61,581 bases of DNA from an uncultured Oscillospiraceae bacterium. Its GTDB lineage: Bacteria; Bacillota; Clostridia; Oscillospirales; Oscillospiraceae. The notes under the pieces were generated by a model that was not told where the DNA came from, made no database searches, and saw only the letters and a list, made by a program, of their open reading frames with translations. Position numbers and translations under genes: made by a program. Shown one piece after another: positions 32,601 through 40,404 of the stretch (the stretch's first letter is position 1; the number at the start of each line of letters is the position of its first letter). The stretch spans positions 1-61,581 of the forward strand of contig CAKTMO010000009.1 in the NCBI GenBank assembly GCA_934573935.1, in the 5' to 3' direction.

Positions 32601-35006
32601 TTACATTTTCACGCTCAGCTTGGTGGCGTCCTTGTAGGGACGGAACAGCATGTACAGCAGGCCCGCCAGAACGATGACGGCGGCGATGGTGCCGATGATG
32701 CTGCCGGCGCCCAGGAACCAGCTGCCGAACTGATTGATCATCAGGGCGATCAGGTAGGCAAAGCCGCACTGATAGCCGATGGCGAACCATGTCCACTTGC
32801 GGTTGTTCATCTCACGCTTGATAGCGCCGATGGCCGCGAAGCAGGGGGCGCACAGCAGGTTGAACACCATGAAGGAGTAGCCGGTGACACCGTTGAAGGC
32901 AGCACCCATAGCCTGATACACAGTGCCGTCGCCGCCGCCGAACAGGATGCCCAGCGTACCGACGATATTCTCCTTGGCGATCAGGCCGGTGATGGAGGCC
33001 ACCACGGCTTCCCAGTTGCCCCAGCCCAGAGGCGCGAAGATCCAGGCGATGGCGTTGCCGATCTTGGCCAGGATGGAGCCGTCGATCTGCTCCTCAGACA
33101 GCATCTGGAACTGGCCATCGACCCAGCCGAAGTAAGTAGTGAACCACACGAAGATGGTGGACAGCAGGATGATGGTACCCGCCTTCTTGATGAAGGACCA
33201 GCCGCGCTCCCACATGGAGCGGAGGACGTTGCCCAGAGTGGGCCAGTGATAGGCAGGCAGCTCCATAACGAAGGGAGCGGGGTCACCGGCGAACATCTTG
33301 GTCTTCTTCAGGATGATACCGGAGACGATGATGGCAGCCATGCCGATGAAGTAGGCGGAGGTGGCCACCAGAGCGCTGCCGCCGAAGATGGCGCCGGCGA
33401 TCATGGAGATAAAGGGCACCTTGGCGCCGCAGGGGATGAAGGTGGTGGTCATGATGGTCATACGGCGGTCGCGTTCATTCTCGATGGTACGGGAAGCCAT
33501 AACACCGGGGATGCCGCAGCCGGTACCGATCAGCATGGGGATGAAGGACTTGCCGGACAGACCGAACTTACGGAAGATACGGTCCAGCACGAAGGCGATA
33601 CGGGCCATATAGCCGCAGGCTTCCAGGAAGGCCAGCAGCAGGAACAGCACCAGCATCTGGGGAACGAAGCCCAGCACCGCGCCGACACCGGCCACGATAC
33701 CGTCCAGGATCAGGCCGCTGAGCCACTCGGACGCACCGGCGGCCTCCAAGCCGTTGCCGATGAGAACGGGGATACCAGGCACCCACACGCCGTAGTTGGC
33801 GGGATCGGGCTCTTCGCCGATCTCATCCAGGGTGGCCTTGGCCTCCTCATAATCGGCCAGGGTAGCGGTCTCGGTCTCGACGGCCAGGGTCTCCTCGTCC
33901 TCCACGTCATAGGTGAAGGTGCCGTCGGCGGCCAGCTGGCCGTTCTCTTCGATGTAGGCGTCGTAGCCGTCCACGATCAGGGAGGCCTCGCCGTAGGCGT
34001 CGGCCACCTCGCTGTACTCGCTGGAGCCGATGCCGAACAGGTGCCAGCCATCGCCGAACAGGCCGTCGTTGGCCCAGTCGGTGGCGGCGGAGCCCACGGT
34101 CATCATGGCGATGTAGTACACCAGGAACATGACGATGGCGAAGATGGGCAGGCCCAGCCAGCGGTTGGTGACGATGCGGTCGATCTTATCGGAGGTGGAC
34201 AGCTCGCCCTTGTTTTTCTTCTTATAGCAGCTCTTGATGACCTCGGCGATGTAGACGTAGCGCTCGTTGGTGATGATGGACTCGGCATCGTCGTCCAGCT
34301 CCTTCTCGGCGGCCTTGATGTCGGTCTCGATGTGCGCCATGGTCTCGGCGGGGATGTTCAGCTGCGCCAGCACCTTGTCGTCGCGCTCAAAGATCTTGAT
34401 GGCGTACCAGCGCTGCTGCTCCTCGGGCATGCTGTGGACGGCGGCCTCCTCGATGTGGGCGATGGCGTGCTCCACGGGGCCGGAGAAGGTGTGCATGGGA
34501 ACGGTCTTGGCACTCTTGGCGGCGGTGATGGCAGCCTCAGCGGCCTCCATGACGCCGGTGCCCTTCAGGGCGGAGATCTCCACGATCTGGCAGCCCAGCT
34601 GGCGGGACAGTTCGGGAACGTTGATCTGATCGCCGTTCTTCTTGACGATATCCATCATGTTGATGGCGATGACCACGGGGATGCCCAGCTCGGTCAGCTG
34701 GGTGGTCAGGTACAGGTTACGCTCCAGGTTCGTGCCATCGATGATGTTCAGGATGGCGTCGGGACGCTGATCGATCAGGTAGTTACGGGCCACCACTTCC
34801 TCCAGGGTGTAGGGGGACAGGGAGTAAATGCCGGGCAAGTCCATGATGGTCACGTCGTCGTGCTTCTTCAGCTTGCCTTCCTTCTTCTCCACCGTGACGC
34901 CGGGCCAGTTGCCCACGAACTGGTTGGAGCCGGTCAACGCATTGAACAGCGTGGTCTTACCGGAGTTCGGGTTGCCCGCAAGGGCAATTTTGATTTGCTT
35001 TTCCAT
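32601..35006 (-). CDS. feoB: Ferrous iron transporter FeoB
   Basis: An 801-residue Fe(II) uptake pump. The cytoplasmic G domain has GNPNSGKTT (G1), DLPGIYSLSP (G3) and NMMD (G4). The membrane part carries gate motifs with paired Cys and Gly, such as FIPCGAKVPF and CAPCFAAIGA. A roughly 100-residue acidic segment (about 315-415; contains EEDE- and ADYEEAKATL-like sequence) is inserted between the first and second membrane helices and is probably external. AAAGGAGCG lies before the ATG at 35006. It follows feoA by about 50 bases and precedes the Cys-rich small gene. Confidence 0.95.
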   Translation of the reverse strand: MEKQIKIALAGNPNSGKTTLFNALTGSNQFVGNWPGVTVEKKEGKLKKHDDVTIMDLPGIYSLSPYTLEEVVARNYLIDQRPDAILNIIDGTNLERNLYLTTQLTELGIPVVIAINMMDIVKKNGDQINVPELSRQLGCQIVEISALKGTGVMEAAEAAITAAKSAKTVPMHTFSGPVEHAIAHIEEAAVHSMPEEQQRWYAIKIFERDDKVLAQLNIPAETMAHIETDIKAAEKELDDDAESIITNERYVYIAEVIKSCYKKKNKGELSTSDKIDRIVTNRWLGLPIFAIVMFLVYYIAMMTVGSAATDWANDGLFGDGWHLFGIGSSEYSEVADAYGEASLIVDGYDAYIEENGQLAADGTFTYDVEDEETLAVETETATLADYEEAKATLDEIGEEPDPANYGVWVPGIPVLIGNGLEAAGASEWLSGLILDGIVAGVGAVLGFVPQMLVLFLLLAFLEACGYMARIAFVLDRIFRKFGLSGKSFIPMLIGTGCGIPGVMASRTIENERDRRMTIMTTTFIPCGAKVPFISMIAGAIFGGSALVATSAYFIGMAAIIVSGIILKKTKMFAGDPAPFVMELPAYHWPTLGNVLRSMWERGWSFIKKAGTIILLSTIFVWFTTYFGWVDGQFQMLSEEQIDGSILAKIGNAIAWIFAPLGWGNWEAVVASITGLIAKENIVGTLGILFGGGDGTVYQAMGAAFNGVTGYSFMVFNLLCAPCFAAIGAIKREMNNRKWTWFAIGYQCGFAYLIALMINQFGSWFLGAGSIIGTIAAVIVLAGLLYMLFRPYKDATKLSVKM

Positions 35007-35055
35007 ATACGCTCCTTTCGGATAGCTGATGCTAACCGTCACACAAAAATTTTTA

Positions 35056-35277
35056 TTACTCGACCTCGATCATTTCCGTGTCGGCTTTGCGCAGGGACAG
35101 CTCATAGCCGCGGACAGTGACCTCCATAGGATCGCCCAGGGGGGCTACCTTGCGGACATACACCTCGGTACCGCGGGTAATGCCCATGTCCATGATGCGG
35201 CGCTTGATGGGGCCTTCACCGTGGAGCTTGACGACCTTCACGGTCTGGCCGATCTTGGCCTCTTTCAATGTTTTCAT
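35056..35277 (-). CDS. feoA: FeoA-like protein (first copy upstream of feoB)
   Basis: A 73-residue SH3-like protein that supports FeoB. It has KTLKEAKIGQTVKVVKLHG, then IMDMGITRGTEV and VTVRGYELSLRK, the usual FeoA pattern. AAGGAGGAGACGT precedes the ATG at 35277. The sequence differs markedly from the second FeoA encoded at 35372, so the two copies may have separate roles. Confidence 0.93.
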   Translation of the reverse strand: MKTLKEAKIGQTVKVVKLHGEGPIKRRIMDMGITRGTEVYVRKVAPLGDPMEVTVRGYELSLRKADTEMIEVE

Positions 35278-35371
35278 ACGTCTCCTCCTTATCACACGAT
35301 AGTTATATAAAATTCAAAAAATAAAGACGCAGCAACTGGCTCAAAAGTCTTGCAGCGTTCGCCGCTTACTC

Positions 35372-35584
35372 TTACACCATGATCTTCCGCGCCATCTCTT
35401 CACTGATGGCCACGCGGGATTCCTTGACCTTGACGATGACGTTGCCGCCCAGCGAACTGATGAGCGTCACCTCGCCGCCTGCCACGAACCCCAGGTTTTC
35501 CAGGTGCCGGCGCACCTCGTCATTTCCGCCGATCCGGTGGATGATCTGCTCCGTTCCCACATCGGCCAATGTCAGCGGCATCAT
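35372..35584 (-). CDS. feoA: FeoA-like protein (promoter-proximal copy)
   Basis: A 70-residue FeoA-family protein: MMPLTLADVGTEQIIHRIGG, LENLGFVAGGEVTLISSL and KVKESRVAISEEMARKIMV. It is the first gene of the feo operon, downstream of three DtxR-like operators. The first of two adjacent ATGs is used here; either fits the AAGGGAAACAT site. A 94-base gap separates it from the second feoA. Confidence 0.93.
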   Translation of the reverse strand: MMPLTLADVGTEQIIHRIGGNDEVRRHLENLGFVAGGEVTLISSLGGNVIVKVKESRVAISEEMARKIMV

Positions 35585-35613
35585 ATGTTTCCCTTCTTTC
35601 TGACGGAACTTCT

Positions 35614-35629
35614 ATTAGCATGGGCTAAC
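35614..35629 (-). promoter_or_regulatory. DtxR-like inverted repeat O3
   Basis: TTAGCATGGGCTAACC, an imperfect inverted repeat of the TTAGC/GCTAA type, between the transcript start and the first feoA. Confidence 0.75.
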
Positions 35630-35647
35630 CATCTGTCTTAAAAAAGC

Positions 35648-35665
35648 GGTTAGCCCTTTCTAACC
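35648..35665 (-). promoter_or_regulatory. DtxR-like inverted repeat O2
   Basis: GGTTAGCCCTTTCTAACC, arms GGTTAG and CTAACC. It is just downstream of the -10 box. Confidence 0.8.
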
Positions 35666-35673
35666 ACGCCAAC

Positions 35674-35702
35674 ATTATAGTTAGCGCAAGCTAATTTGTC
35701 AA
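35674..35702 (-). promoter_or_regulatory. feo promoter with embedded operator O1
   Basis: TTGACA (35697-35702), 17 bases, TATAAT (35674-35679): both boxes are perfect. The spacer is filled by TTAGCGCAAGCTAA (35681-35694), a perfect 5-base inverted repeat. A bound metal-dependent repressor would directly block polymerase. Confidence 0.9.
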
Positions 35703-35802
35703 CAGAAAATTTGCATTTTTTTGTCGCAAAATGGATTTCATCCACTTGCCCACCGGCTGCCGCCCCCTGCCCGCCACGGTTTGTGCATTTTTCACGACAG
35801 CG

Positions 35803-35843
35803 CAAAAGAAGGACGGAAGCCTCCACTTCCGTCCTCCTTTTCC
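35803..35843 (-). terminator. Terminator of the YlmH-like gene
   Basis: AAGGACGGAAG pairs with CTTCCGTCCTCC across a 6-base loop, with A- and T-rich flanks. It lies just downstream of the minus-strand gene ending at 35846. Confidence 0.85.
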
Positions 35844-35845
35844 TT

Positions 35846-36631
35846 TTATATCCAGCGTGCCAGCGTGACCGACAGCCGCCCCTTGCGGGTGGCGCCGCCC
35901 ACCTGGGCCAGCTCCGCCTTGCCAAAGCCCCGCACGGCGATGCGGTCGCCCTCCTTCAGCTGCCGGTCGCCCTTCAGGCACACCAGGTCATTCACCGCCA
36001 CCTTTCCGGCAGCGATCAGCTGTCCGGCAGGGCCTCGTGCCATGGAGAACGCCGCCCCCACCAGGCAGTCCAGCCGCAGGGAGGGCACCGTGTCCCGTAT
36101 CTCCCGCTTCTCTGCCGCCGGACGCTGCACCTCCGCCAGCGGGATCTCCGCCAGGCGCAGCCTCGTGCGTCCGGCGCTGGTGAGATTCTCCAGCAGGTAG
36201 GGCAGCACCGGCCGCGTCACCAGAAAATCGCACTGCCCCGCGGAGACGTAGATGTCCCCTACCGTCTCCCGCTTGATGCCCGCGCCCATCAGGCTGCCCA
36301 AAAAGTCCCGATGGGTCAGGGCGTCCTTTTCATAATACACCGCCCGCACGGCGGCCAAAGGCCCCTCCGGCGCGGTCAGCTCGTCCTCCGTCAGATAGTC
36401 CGGCAGATAGCAGGCCACGCGGCGCTCCGCGCCCTCACAGCCGCCGAAGAACACCAGCGGCAGATGGGGCAGCATCCGCTGCGTCATCGCCTGTTCACGG
36501 GGCGAGAGAAACCCCGTGGCCGCGAAGATATTCCGTTCCTCGGCGCGGCTCAGCCTGTCATACAGCCGCGCCAGCAGCAGTCGGTCCTCCTCCGTCTCCG
36601 CCGCCGCAGCGATCGCCCGCTGCTTGTCCAT
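35846..36631 (-). CDS. YlmH-like S4-domain RNA-binding protein
   Basis: A 261-residue protein resembling YlmH, which binds stalled ribosomal subunits with peptidyl-tRNA and is linked to ribosome rescue and cell division clusters. The C-terminal S4 domain reads SLRLDCLVGAAF, then GKVAVND and KEGDRIAVRGFGK. The N-terminal half has the LSPREQAM and PVVFFGGCEG-like pattern (LPLVFFGGCEGAER) of the family. The start MDKQRAIAAAAE follows an AAGGAGG site. It is not within a division cluster here; its neighbours are fic and feo. Confidence 0.82.
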   Translation of the reverse strand: MDKQRAIAAAAETEEDRLLLARLYDRLSRAEERNIFAATGFLSPREQAMTQRMLPHLPLVFFGGCEGAERRVACYLPDYLTEDELTAPEGPLAAVRAVYYEKDALTHRDFLGSLMGAGIKRETVGDIYVSAGQCDFLVTRPVLPYLLENLTSAGRTRLRLAEIPLAEVQRPAAEKREIRDTVPSLRLDCLVGAAFSMARGPAGQLIAAGKVAVNDLVCLKGDRQLKEGDRIAVRGFGKAELAQVGGATRKGRLSVTLARWI

Positions 36632-36653
36632 GCTGTGCGCCCTCCTTTTTCTT

Positions 36654-37241
36654 CTATCGTATTGCGCTTCCCAATACCTGCCGCAGCAGGTCTGTCACAC
36701 CCTGCGCGGCCTGAATGGTGGCGATCATCAGCAGGTCGCCATCCACCTCAGACCAGTTGAGGTCATGTCCCGCGCTGCGAATGAGCTGCGTCAGGAACGC
36801 CCGCTGGGTGCGTCCGTTGCCCTCGCGGAAGGGGTGCAGGTAGTTGGTGGAGCAATAGAAGTCTGTGATTTCATCCACGAATGTGTCATGGGGCAAACCC
36901 TTGAAATAGTTTTGTTCTTTCAGCCGGTCAAAGATCAGCTTGGCCTGCGGTTCGATCTCCTCGGCAGGGCAGAAATCTGTTCCTTTCTTGCTGATGTTCA
37001 CCGTGCGGATCCGCCCCGCCCAATCGTACAGGTCAGAGAAAAGAAACTGATGGATCGCCTTGTAGTGGGCGAAGTCAAAAGCGCCTTCCAGCGGGCATTG
37101 TTCCAGCCTGGAGGCGTTGACATAGGTGGCGAGGGCCTCCGCCTCTTGCAGCGCGGCCTCGTCATGGATATGCAGTTTGTTCACCAGCACCGTTGTGCTG
37201 GGGTAGCAGTTGTCCTGAATAGGATCGATGCTGTACGCCAT
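36654..37241 (-). CDS. Fic-family toxin (AMP transferase)
   Basis: A 195-residue Fic protein that transfers AMP to target proteins. The catalytic motif is HPFREGNGRTQR (about residues 131-142), matching HxFx(D/E)GNGRxxR with the catalytic His. An N-terminal helical region and DLYDWAGRIR, the Fic flap-side motif, precede it. The self-inhibitory helix is not visible in the chain; an inhibitory motif lies in the small protein just upstream. The ATG at 37241 follows that gene by 7 bases. A class I toxin-antitoxin pair is therefore likely. Confidence 0.88.
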   Translation of the reverse strand: MAYSIDPIQDNCYPSTTVLVNKLHIHDEAALQEAEALATYVNASRLEQCPLEGAFDFAHYKAIHQFLFSDLYDWAGRIRTVNISKKGTDFCPAEEIEPQAKLIFDRLKEQNYFKGLPHDTFVDEITDFYCSTNYLHPFREGNGRTQRAFLTQLIRSAGHDLNWSEVDGDLLMIATIQAAQGVTDLLRQVLGSAIR

Positions 37242-37248
37242 ATCATCG

Positions 37249-37425
37249 TCACCTCTCGGCTGGTTTTGCAAAACGCCGCAGCAGCTCTGCCGTGGTCACC
37301 TCACCCCGCAGCACCCGCTGGCACTGTTCCCTCATTTGGGGAGTCACCTGACAGCCCTCCATGCGGACGGAGGCTTCTGCGTTCTTCATGGGAACCGTAT
37401 ATCGTTTGTCACTGTTCTTGTACAT
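37249..37425 (-). CDS. VbhA-like antitoxin of the Fic toxin
   Basis: A 58-residue protein containing SVRMEG (about residues 19-24), which fits the (S/T)xxxE(G/N) inhibitory motif that blocks the ATP site of Fic proteins. The downstream segment reads QRVLRGEVTTAELLRRF, as in VbhA-type antitoxins. The ATG at 37425 lies 6 bases after GAGGAG. That site is inside the 3' arm of the tRNA-Thr terminator hairpin. No separate promoter is evident, so expression may come from read-through of the tRNA transcript. Confidence 0.82.
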   Translation of the reverse strand: MYKNSDKRYTVPMKNAEASVRMEGCQVTPQMREQCQRVLRGEVTTAELLRRFAKPAER

Positions 37426-37430
37426 AGAAA

Positions 37431-37456
37431 AACTCCTCGCGGTATCCGCGAGGAGT
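37431..37456 (-). terminator. tRNA-Thr terminator overlapping the antitoxin RBS
   Basis: On the minus strand ACTCCTCGCGG pairs with CCGCGAGGAGT over ATA, then TTTTTC. Its 3' arm contains GAGGAG, the only ribosome binding site for the antitoxin ATG at 37425. Confidence 0.88.
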
Positions 37457-37457
37457 C

Positions 37458-37533
37458 TGGAGCTTGTGGCCGGATTCGAACCGGCGACCTGCTCATTACG
37501 AGTGAGCTGCTCTGCCAGCTGAGCCACACAAGC
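37458..37533 (-). tRNA. tRNA-Thr (CGT)
   Basis: A 76-base tRNA with acceptor arms GCTTGTG and CACAAGC, an encoded CCA, D-arm GCTCAGCTGGCAGAGC, anticodon loop CTCGTAA (anticodon CGT, decoding ACG) and T-arm with GGTTCGAATCC. A consensus promoter lies upstream (37610-37638) and a terminator directly downstream. Confidence 0.95.
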
Positions 37534-37609
37534 ATTCTATGAGATCCGGCTCCCCGCCGTACTCTGTTTGCGGTTCCGGCCTGTCAGCGCCGTCCGGAAA
37601 CCATTTGGT

Positions 37610-37638
37610 ATCATACCACAGATCCCGCCGCCCGTCAA
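37610..37638 (-). promoter_or_regulatory. Promoter of tRNA-Thr
   Basis: TTGACG (37633-37638), 17 bases, TATGAT (37610-37615) on the minus strand, about 75 bases upstream of the tRNA. Confidence 0.8.
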
Positions 37639-37662
37639 CTTTTATTTTTCATCAGCAGGCAG

Positions 37663-37690
37663 AAAAGAGACGGCATGCGCCGTCTCTTTT
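37663..37690 (-). terminator. Terminator of the sigma factor operon
   Basis: AAAAGAGACGGC pairs with GCCGTCTCTTTT over a 4-base loop, just after the stop of the membrane partner gene at 37702. Confidence 0.9.
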
Positions 37691-37701
37691 CGCAATTTCC
37701 G

Positions 37702-39228
37702 TTAAGCGCCCTGCTCCTCCAGCTCATACAGCCACACCTGGATTGACGGCTGGCGCCACGTCACCGCGTCGCTGCGCCTCTGCCGCCACAGATCCTCCGC
37801 CCCCTGGGCGGCGGGATAGACGGGCGCGTGCTGCCGCAGATAGTTCACCGTCTCCGTCAGCACATTGCCCTCCTCCTGCCGGAAGGCATCGTACAGCACG
37901 TACAGCCGCACATTTTCCCCGTGGGCGGGCTGCGTCCAGCGGGCGGTGATGGTAGATTGGGCAAACGATATCCCGAAGAAGTCCGACGACCAGTCGGCAT
38001 TACCGGTCAGCTCGTAGAGATCCGCCGTCAGCGCCTGACCGTCCCTGTCGCACAGCAGCCGTCCCTCGCAGACGCTGCCGGAGCGCCAGCCCGCCGACAT
38101 CTGCTCCACCTTCCACACCTCCAGCATCTCCGTGTACCGCGGCTCTGACAGCGGCAGCGTGTAATCCAGATAATGCAGCAGCCAGTACCGCTTTTCTCCG
38201 TACTGCTCCGGCAGCTCCACGGCAATGTGGGTCATGACGCTCTGGGGTGCCTCATAGACCCGATAGCGGTAGCACATCCGGCCGTCCGAGCGGTTGTACC
38301 AGCCGTCCAGCACCCAGCCCGGGTGGGCATCCTCCACCGGATCCTCCGTTTCGTATAGCTGATACGTCTCCCCATACAGGGGGTCCTCCTCCGTATAGAC
38401 CTTTACCGCGCCGGACATCCGCGCCACCTCCTCCGCCGTCAGGTCGTCCAATACCTGCTGCGGGAATCCCAGCTCCAGCAGCTGGGCGCGGACGGCCGCG
38501 TCCTGAGGGGCGTCGTCACGGGCCTGCCAGTCCATGGGCAGCCGCTGGCACAGGAACAGTGCCAACAGCAGCGCCGCCAGCGTCGCCCCCAGATAGCCCC
38601 ACAGCACCGCCGCCGAGGGCAACCGCACCGGCGCGGCGTGAATGGTGTAGCCCATATCCGCCAGCGAACGGGACAGCTTCACCAGATTCCGCAGGATCAC
38701 CAGATACACCACCAGCAGCGGCAGCACCGCCAGCCAGCCCTGCAGCTGCAGCATCGCCAGCAGGAACAGCGCCACATAGAAGTTCACCAGCGCACCGGCG
38801 GCAGGCGCAGCGGGCTTCTCCGCCCCCGCGGCGCGGGACACCCCCACCATGCCCCGCCACAGGCACACATACAGCGCCAGCGTCAGCGCCGCGATGACAT
38901 AGCCGGTGACGACCCCTGTGTCCACCGGCAGCGCCGGCAGCACGACGTTCAGGCTGCGCATCACCGCCAGGACAATGGACAGGCCATAGCAGGCCCTTAG
39001 CGCCCGATTCTCCCGCCGCAGTGTGCGGAAGCCCAGCACCATCAGAATCGCCCCCAGCAGAGGCAGGATCAGCGCCAGATACAGGAAGTTCAGTGTGATG
39101 GTGGTCAATCCGATGCCCCACAGCACCAGATCCATCGCGTCCCGCCAGGGGTTCACCACCGCCATGGCGGGGGGCAGTCCGGCGGCGTCCTCCCGCAGCA
39201 GCTGATCGAACCGCAGATCGTCACGCAT
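37702..39228 (-). CDS. Membrane protein encoded with an ECF sigma factor
   Basis: A 508-residue protein with about six membrane segments in the first half (residues about 30-235, including LVLWGIGLTTITLNFLYLAL and LYVALFLL-type helices) and a soluble, strand-rich second half (about 260-508). Its ATG lies inside the stop region of the sigma gene (8-base overlap), which suggests co-translation and a functional link. It does not resemble a classical ZAS or RsgI anti-sigma; it could be an unusual membrane regulator of the sigma factor or its target. Function unassigned. Confidence 0.65.
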   Translation of the reverse strand: MRDDLRFDQLLREDAAGLPPAMAVVNPWRDAMDLVLWGIGLTTITLNFLYLALILPLLGAILMVLGFRTLRRENRALRACYGLSIVLAVMRSLNVVLPALPVDTGVVTGYVIAALTLALYVCLWRGMVGVSRAAGAEKPAAPAAGALVNFYVALFLLAMLQLQGWLAVLPLLVVYLVILRNLVKLSRSLADMGYTIHAAPVRLPSAAVLWGYLGATLAALLLALFLCQRLPMDWQARDDAPQDAAVRAQLLELGFPQQVLDDLTAEEVARMSGAVKVYTEEDPLYGETYQLYETEDPVEDAHPGWVLDGWYNRSDGRMCYRYRVYEAPQSVMTHIAVELPEQYGEKRYWLLHYLDYTLPLSEPRYTEMLEVWKVEQMSAGWRSGSVCEGRLLCDRDGQALTADLYELTGNADWSSDFFGISFAQSTITARWTQPAHGENVRLYVLYDAFRQEEGNVLTETVNYLRQHAPVYPAAQGAEDLWRQRRSDAVTWRQPSIQVWLYELEEQGA

Positions 39229-39754
39229 CGAGATCACCCCCCAACTGTTGGCGCAGCCTCTGCCGCAGGCGGTATAGACGCCCCTCCACCGCCCGCTCCG
39301 TCAGGCACAGCTCGGCGGCGATCTGGGCGGTGGGCTGGCAGTAATAGTATTTCCGGTAGAAGAGGTTCCGCTCCGCCGGCAGCAGCCCCTTGATAGCCTC
39401 CTGCAGCCGCTGCTGCCGCTCACGGCGCAGCAGCTCCTCCTCGGCGCTGCCGCCGGTGTGGGGAACGGTCTCCTCCAGCGGTGTCTCCGGATGGAGGCGG
39501 CGGGCGTGGTTCAGGGCGGCGTTGCGGCTCAGAGCCGTCAGCCAGGCCCGCAGCGTGCCCTTCTCCTCGTCAAAGCTGCCCGCCGTCTGCCAGAGCTTCA
39601 GGGAGATATCGGCATAGCACTCCTCCTGATCCCGCTCGTCCGGCAGGATAGGCCGCAGGATATAGCGGATCAGCGGCCCGTACTGCCGCAGCAGCCCGTG
39701 CAGCGCCGCCTCGTCGCCGCCCGCGATCTGTTCCATCAGCTTCCCCTCGTCCAA
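39221..39754 (-). CDS. ECF-type RNA polymerase sigma factor
   Basis: A 177-residue sigma factor. Region 2 shows DQEECYADISLKLWQ and AWLTALSRNAALNHAR; region 4 shows IAAELCLTERAVEGRLYRLR, the DNA-recognition helix. The short linker fits the ECF class. It starts at TTG (39754) after GGAGGGAGAG; an ATG six codons later is an alternative. The downstream membrane gene overlaps it. The promoter it recognises is not evident. Confidence 0.88.
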   Translation of the reverse strand: MDEGKLMEQIAGGDEAALHGLLRQYGPLIRYILRPILPDERDQEECYADISLKLWQTAGSFDEEKGTLRAWLTALSRNAALNHARRLHPETPLEETVPHTGGSAEEELLRRERQQRLQEAIKGLLPAERNLFYRKYYYCQPTAQIAAELCLTERAVEGRLYRLRQRLRQQLGGDLDA

Positions 39755-39888
39755 CCGTCTCTCCCTCCTCTCCGGATGGTCATCTTACTCTATACTACAC
39801 CATTTCTGCCAAAAACCCACGGAAAATTTTTGCAGAGATAGAAAATGCCCTGACGTGATGCATCAGGGCGGCAATTCTTCTTTTCAAA

Positions 39889-39972
39889 GCCTCCCTTGTG
39901 CAAGGGCACCCCAGTGCGCGCCGCGAAGCAAGTGCCCTTGGGGTACACACTGGGGCGTGCACAGCTGAGGGG
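39889..39972. repeat. Family B unit (partial)
   Basis: GCCTCCCTTGTGCAAGGGCA at the left, then an inner GCGCGCCGCGAAGCAAG stretch and an AGTGCCCTTGGGGT segment also seen near 7719, ending CACAGCTGAGGGGGC. It is less symmetric than the other family B copies. Confidence 0.65.
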
Positions 39973-39978
39973 GCGGCT

Positions 39979-40125
39979 ACGGCAGCATAGCTGCCGAGAT
40001 CGCGGCTAAAAAGATAATGCGGTGGAAATCTGGATGGACGCTACAGCGGCATAGCCGCTGAGATCGACACTAAAAATATGCCACCGGCATATTTTTTTAA
40101 CGTGCCGACACCGGCATGTTTTCTT
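39979..40125. repeat. Family C palindromic repeats (two copies)
   Basis: GGCAGCATAGCTGCCGAGAT near 39980 and AGCGGCATAGCCGCTGAGAT near 40046, each followed by CGxxxCTAAAAA. The second continues into ATATGCCACCGGCATAT. A third copy lies at 40405. Confidence 0.75.
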
Positions 40126-40209
40126 TACGCCGCGACGGAGGGATTGACGCAAGATGGTGCGGTGTATACTTGCCGGATGCTGTGGCGCCGGAGGATAAAT
40201 CGTTGTACG

Positions 40210-40289
40210 CGGCGGCCTGAGGGCAGGCCGCCCTACAAACAAATGGTTACCGCACCATTTCGTAGGGCGGGGTGCCCTCACCCCGCCGT
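40210..40289. repeat. Family A inverted repeat doublet
   Basis: CGGCGGCCTGAGGGCAGGCC (40210 onward) and GTAGGGCGGGGTGCCCTCAC (40262 onward) in opposite orientation with about 25 bases between. It is the cleanest copy in the window. Confidence 0.88.
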
Positions 40290-40327
40290 GCAATGACCGC
40301 AAGCACTTTCGCTATGCACCGTACCAA

Positions 40328-40376
40328 AACCTCCCTTGTGTAAAGGGAGGTGGCGCGAAGCGCCGGAGGGATTGCT
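40328..40376. repeat. Family B unit
   Basis: CCTCCCTTGTGTAAAGGGAGG, then TGGCGCGAAGCGCC and GGAGGGATTG. A half-size copy: outer palindrome, inner palindrome, tail. Confidence 0.8.
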
Positions 40377-40404
40377 GCAAGCGGGTACGGTGAAAGTGAA
40401 GATG

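Noticed and set aside
32583..35120. 845-residue plus-strand frame opposite feoB
   Set aside because: Antisense shadow of feoB; no domain and no site.
37458..37533. tRNA-Thr as attachment site of a genomic island carrying fic
   Set aside because: I found no repeat of the tRNA 3' end downstream and no integrase.
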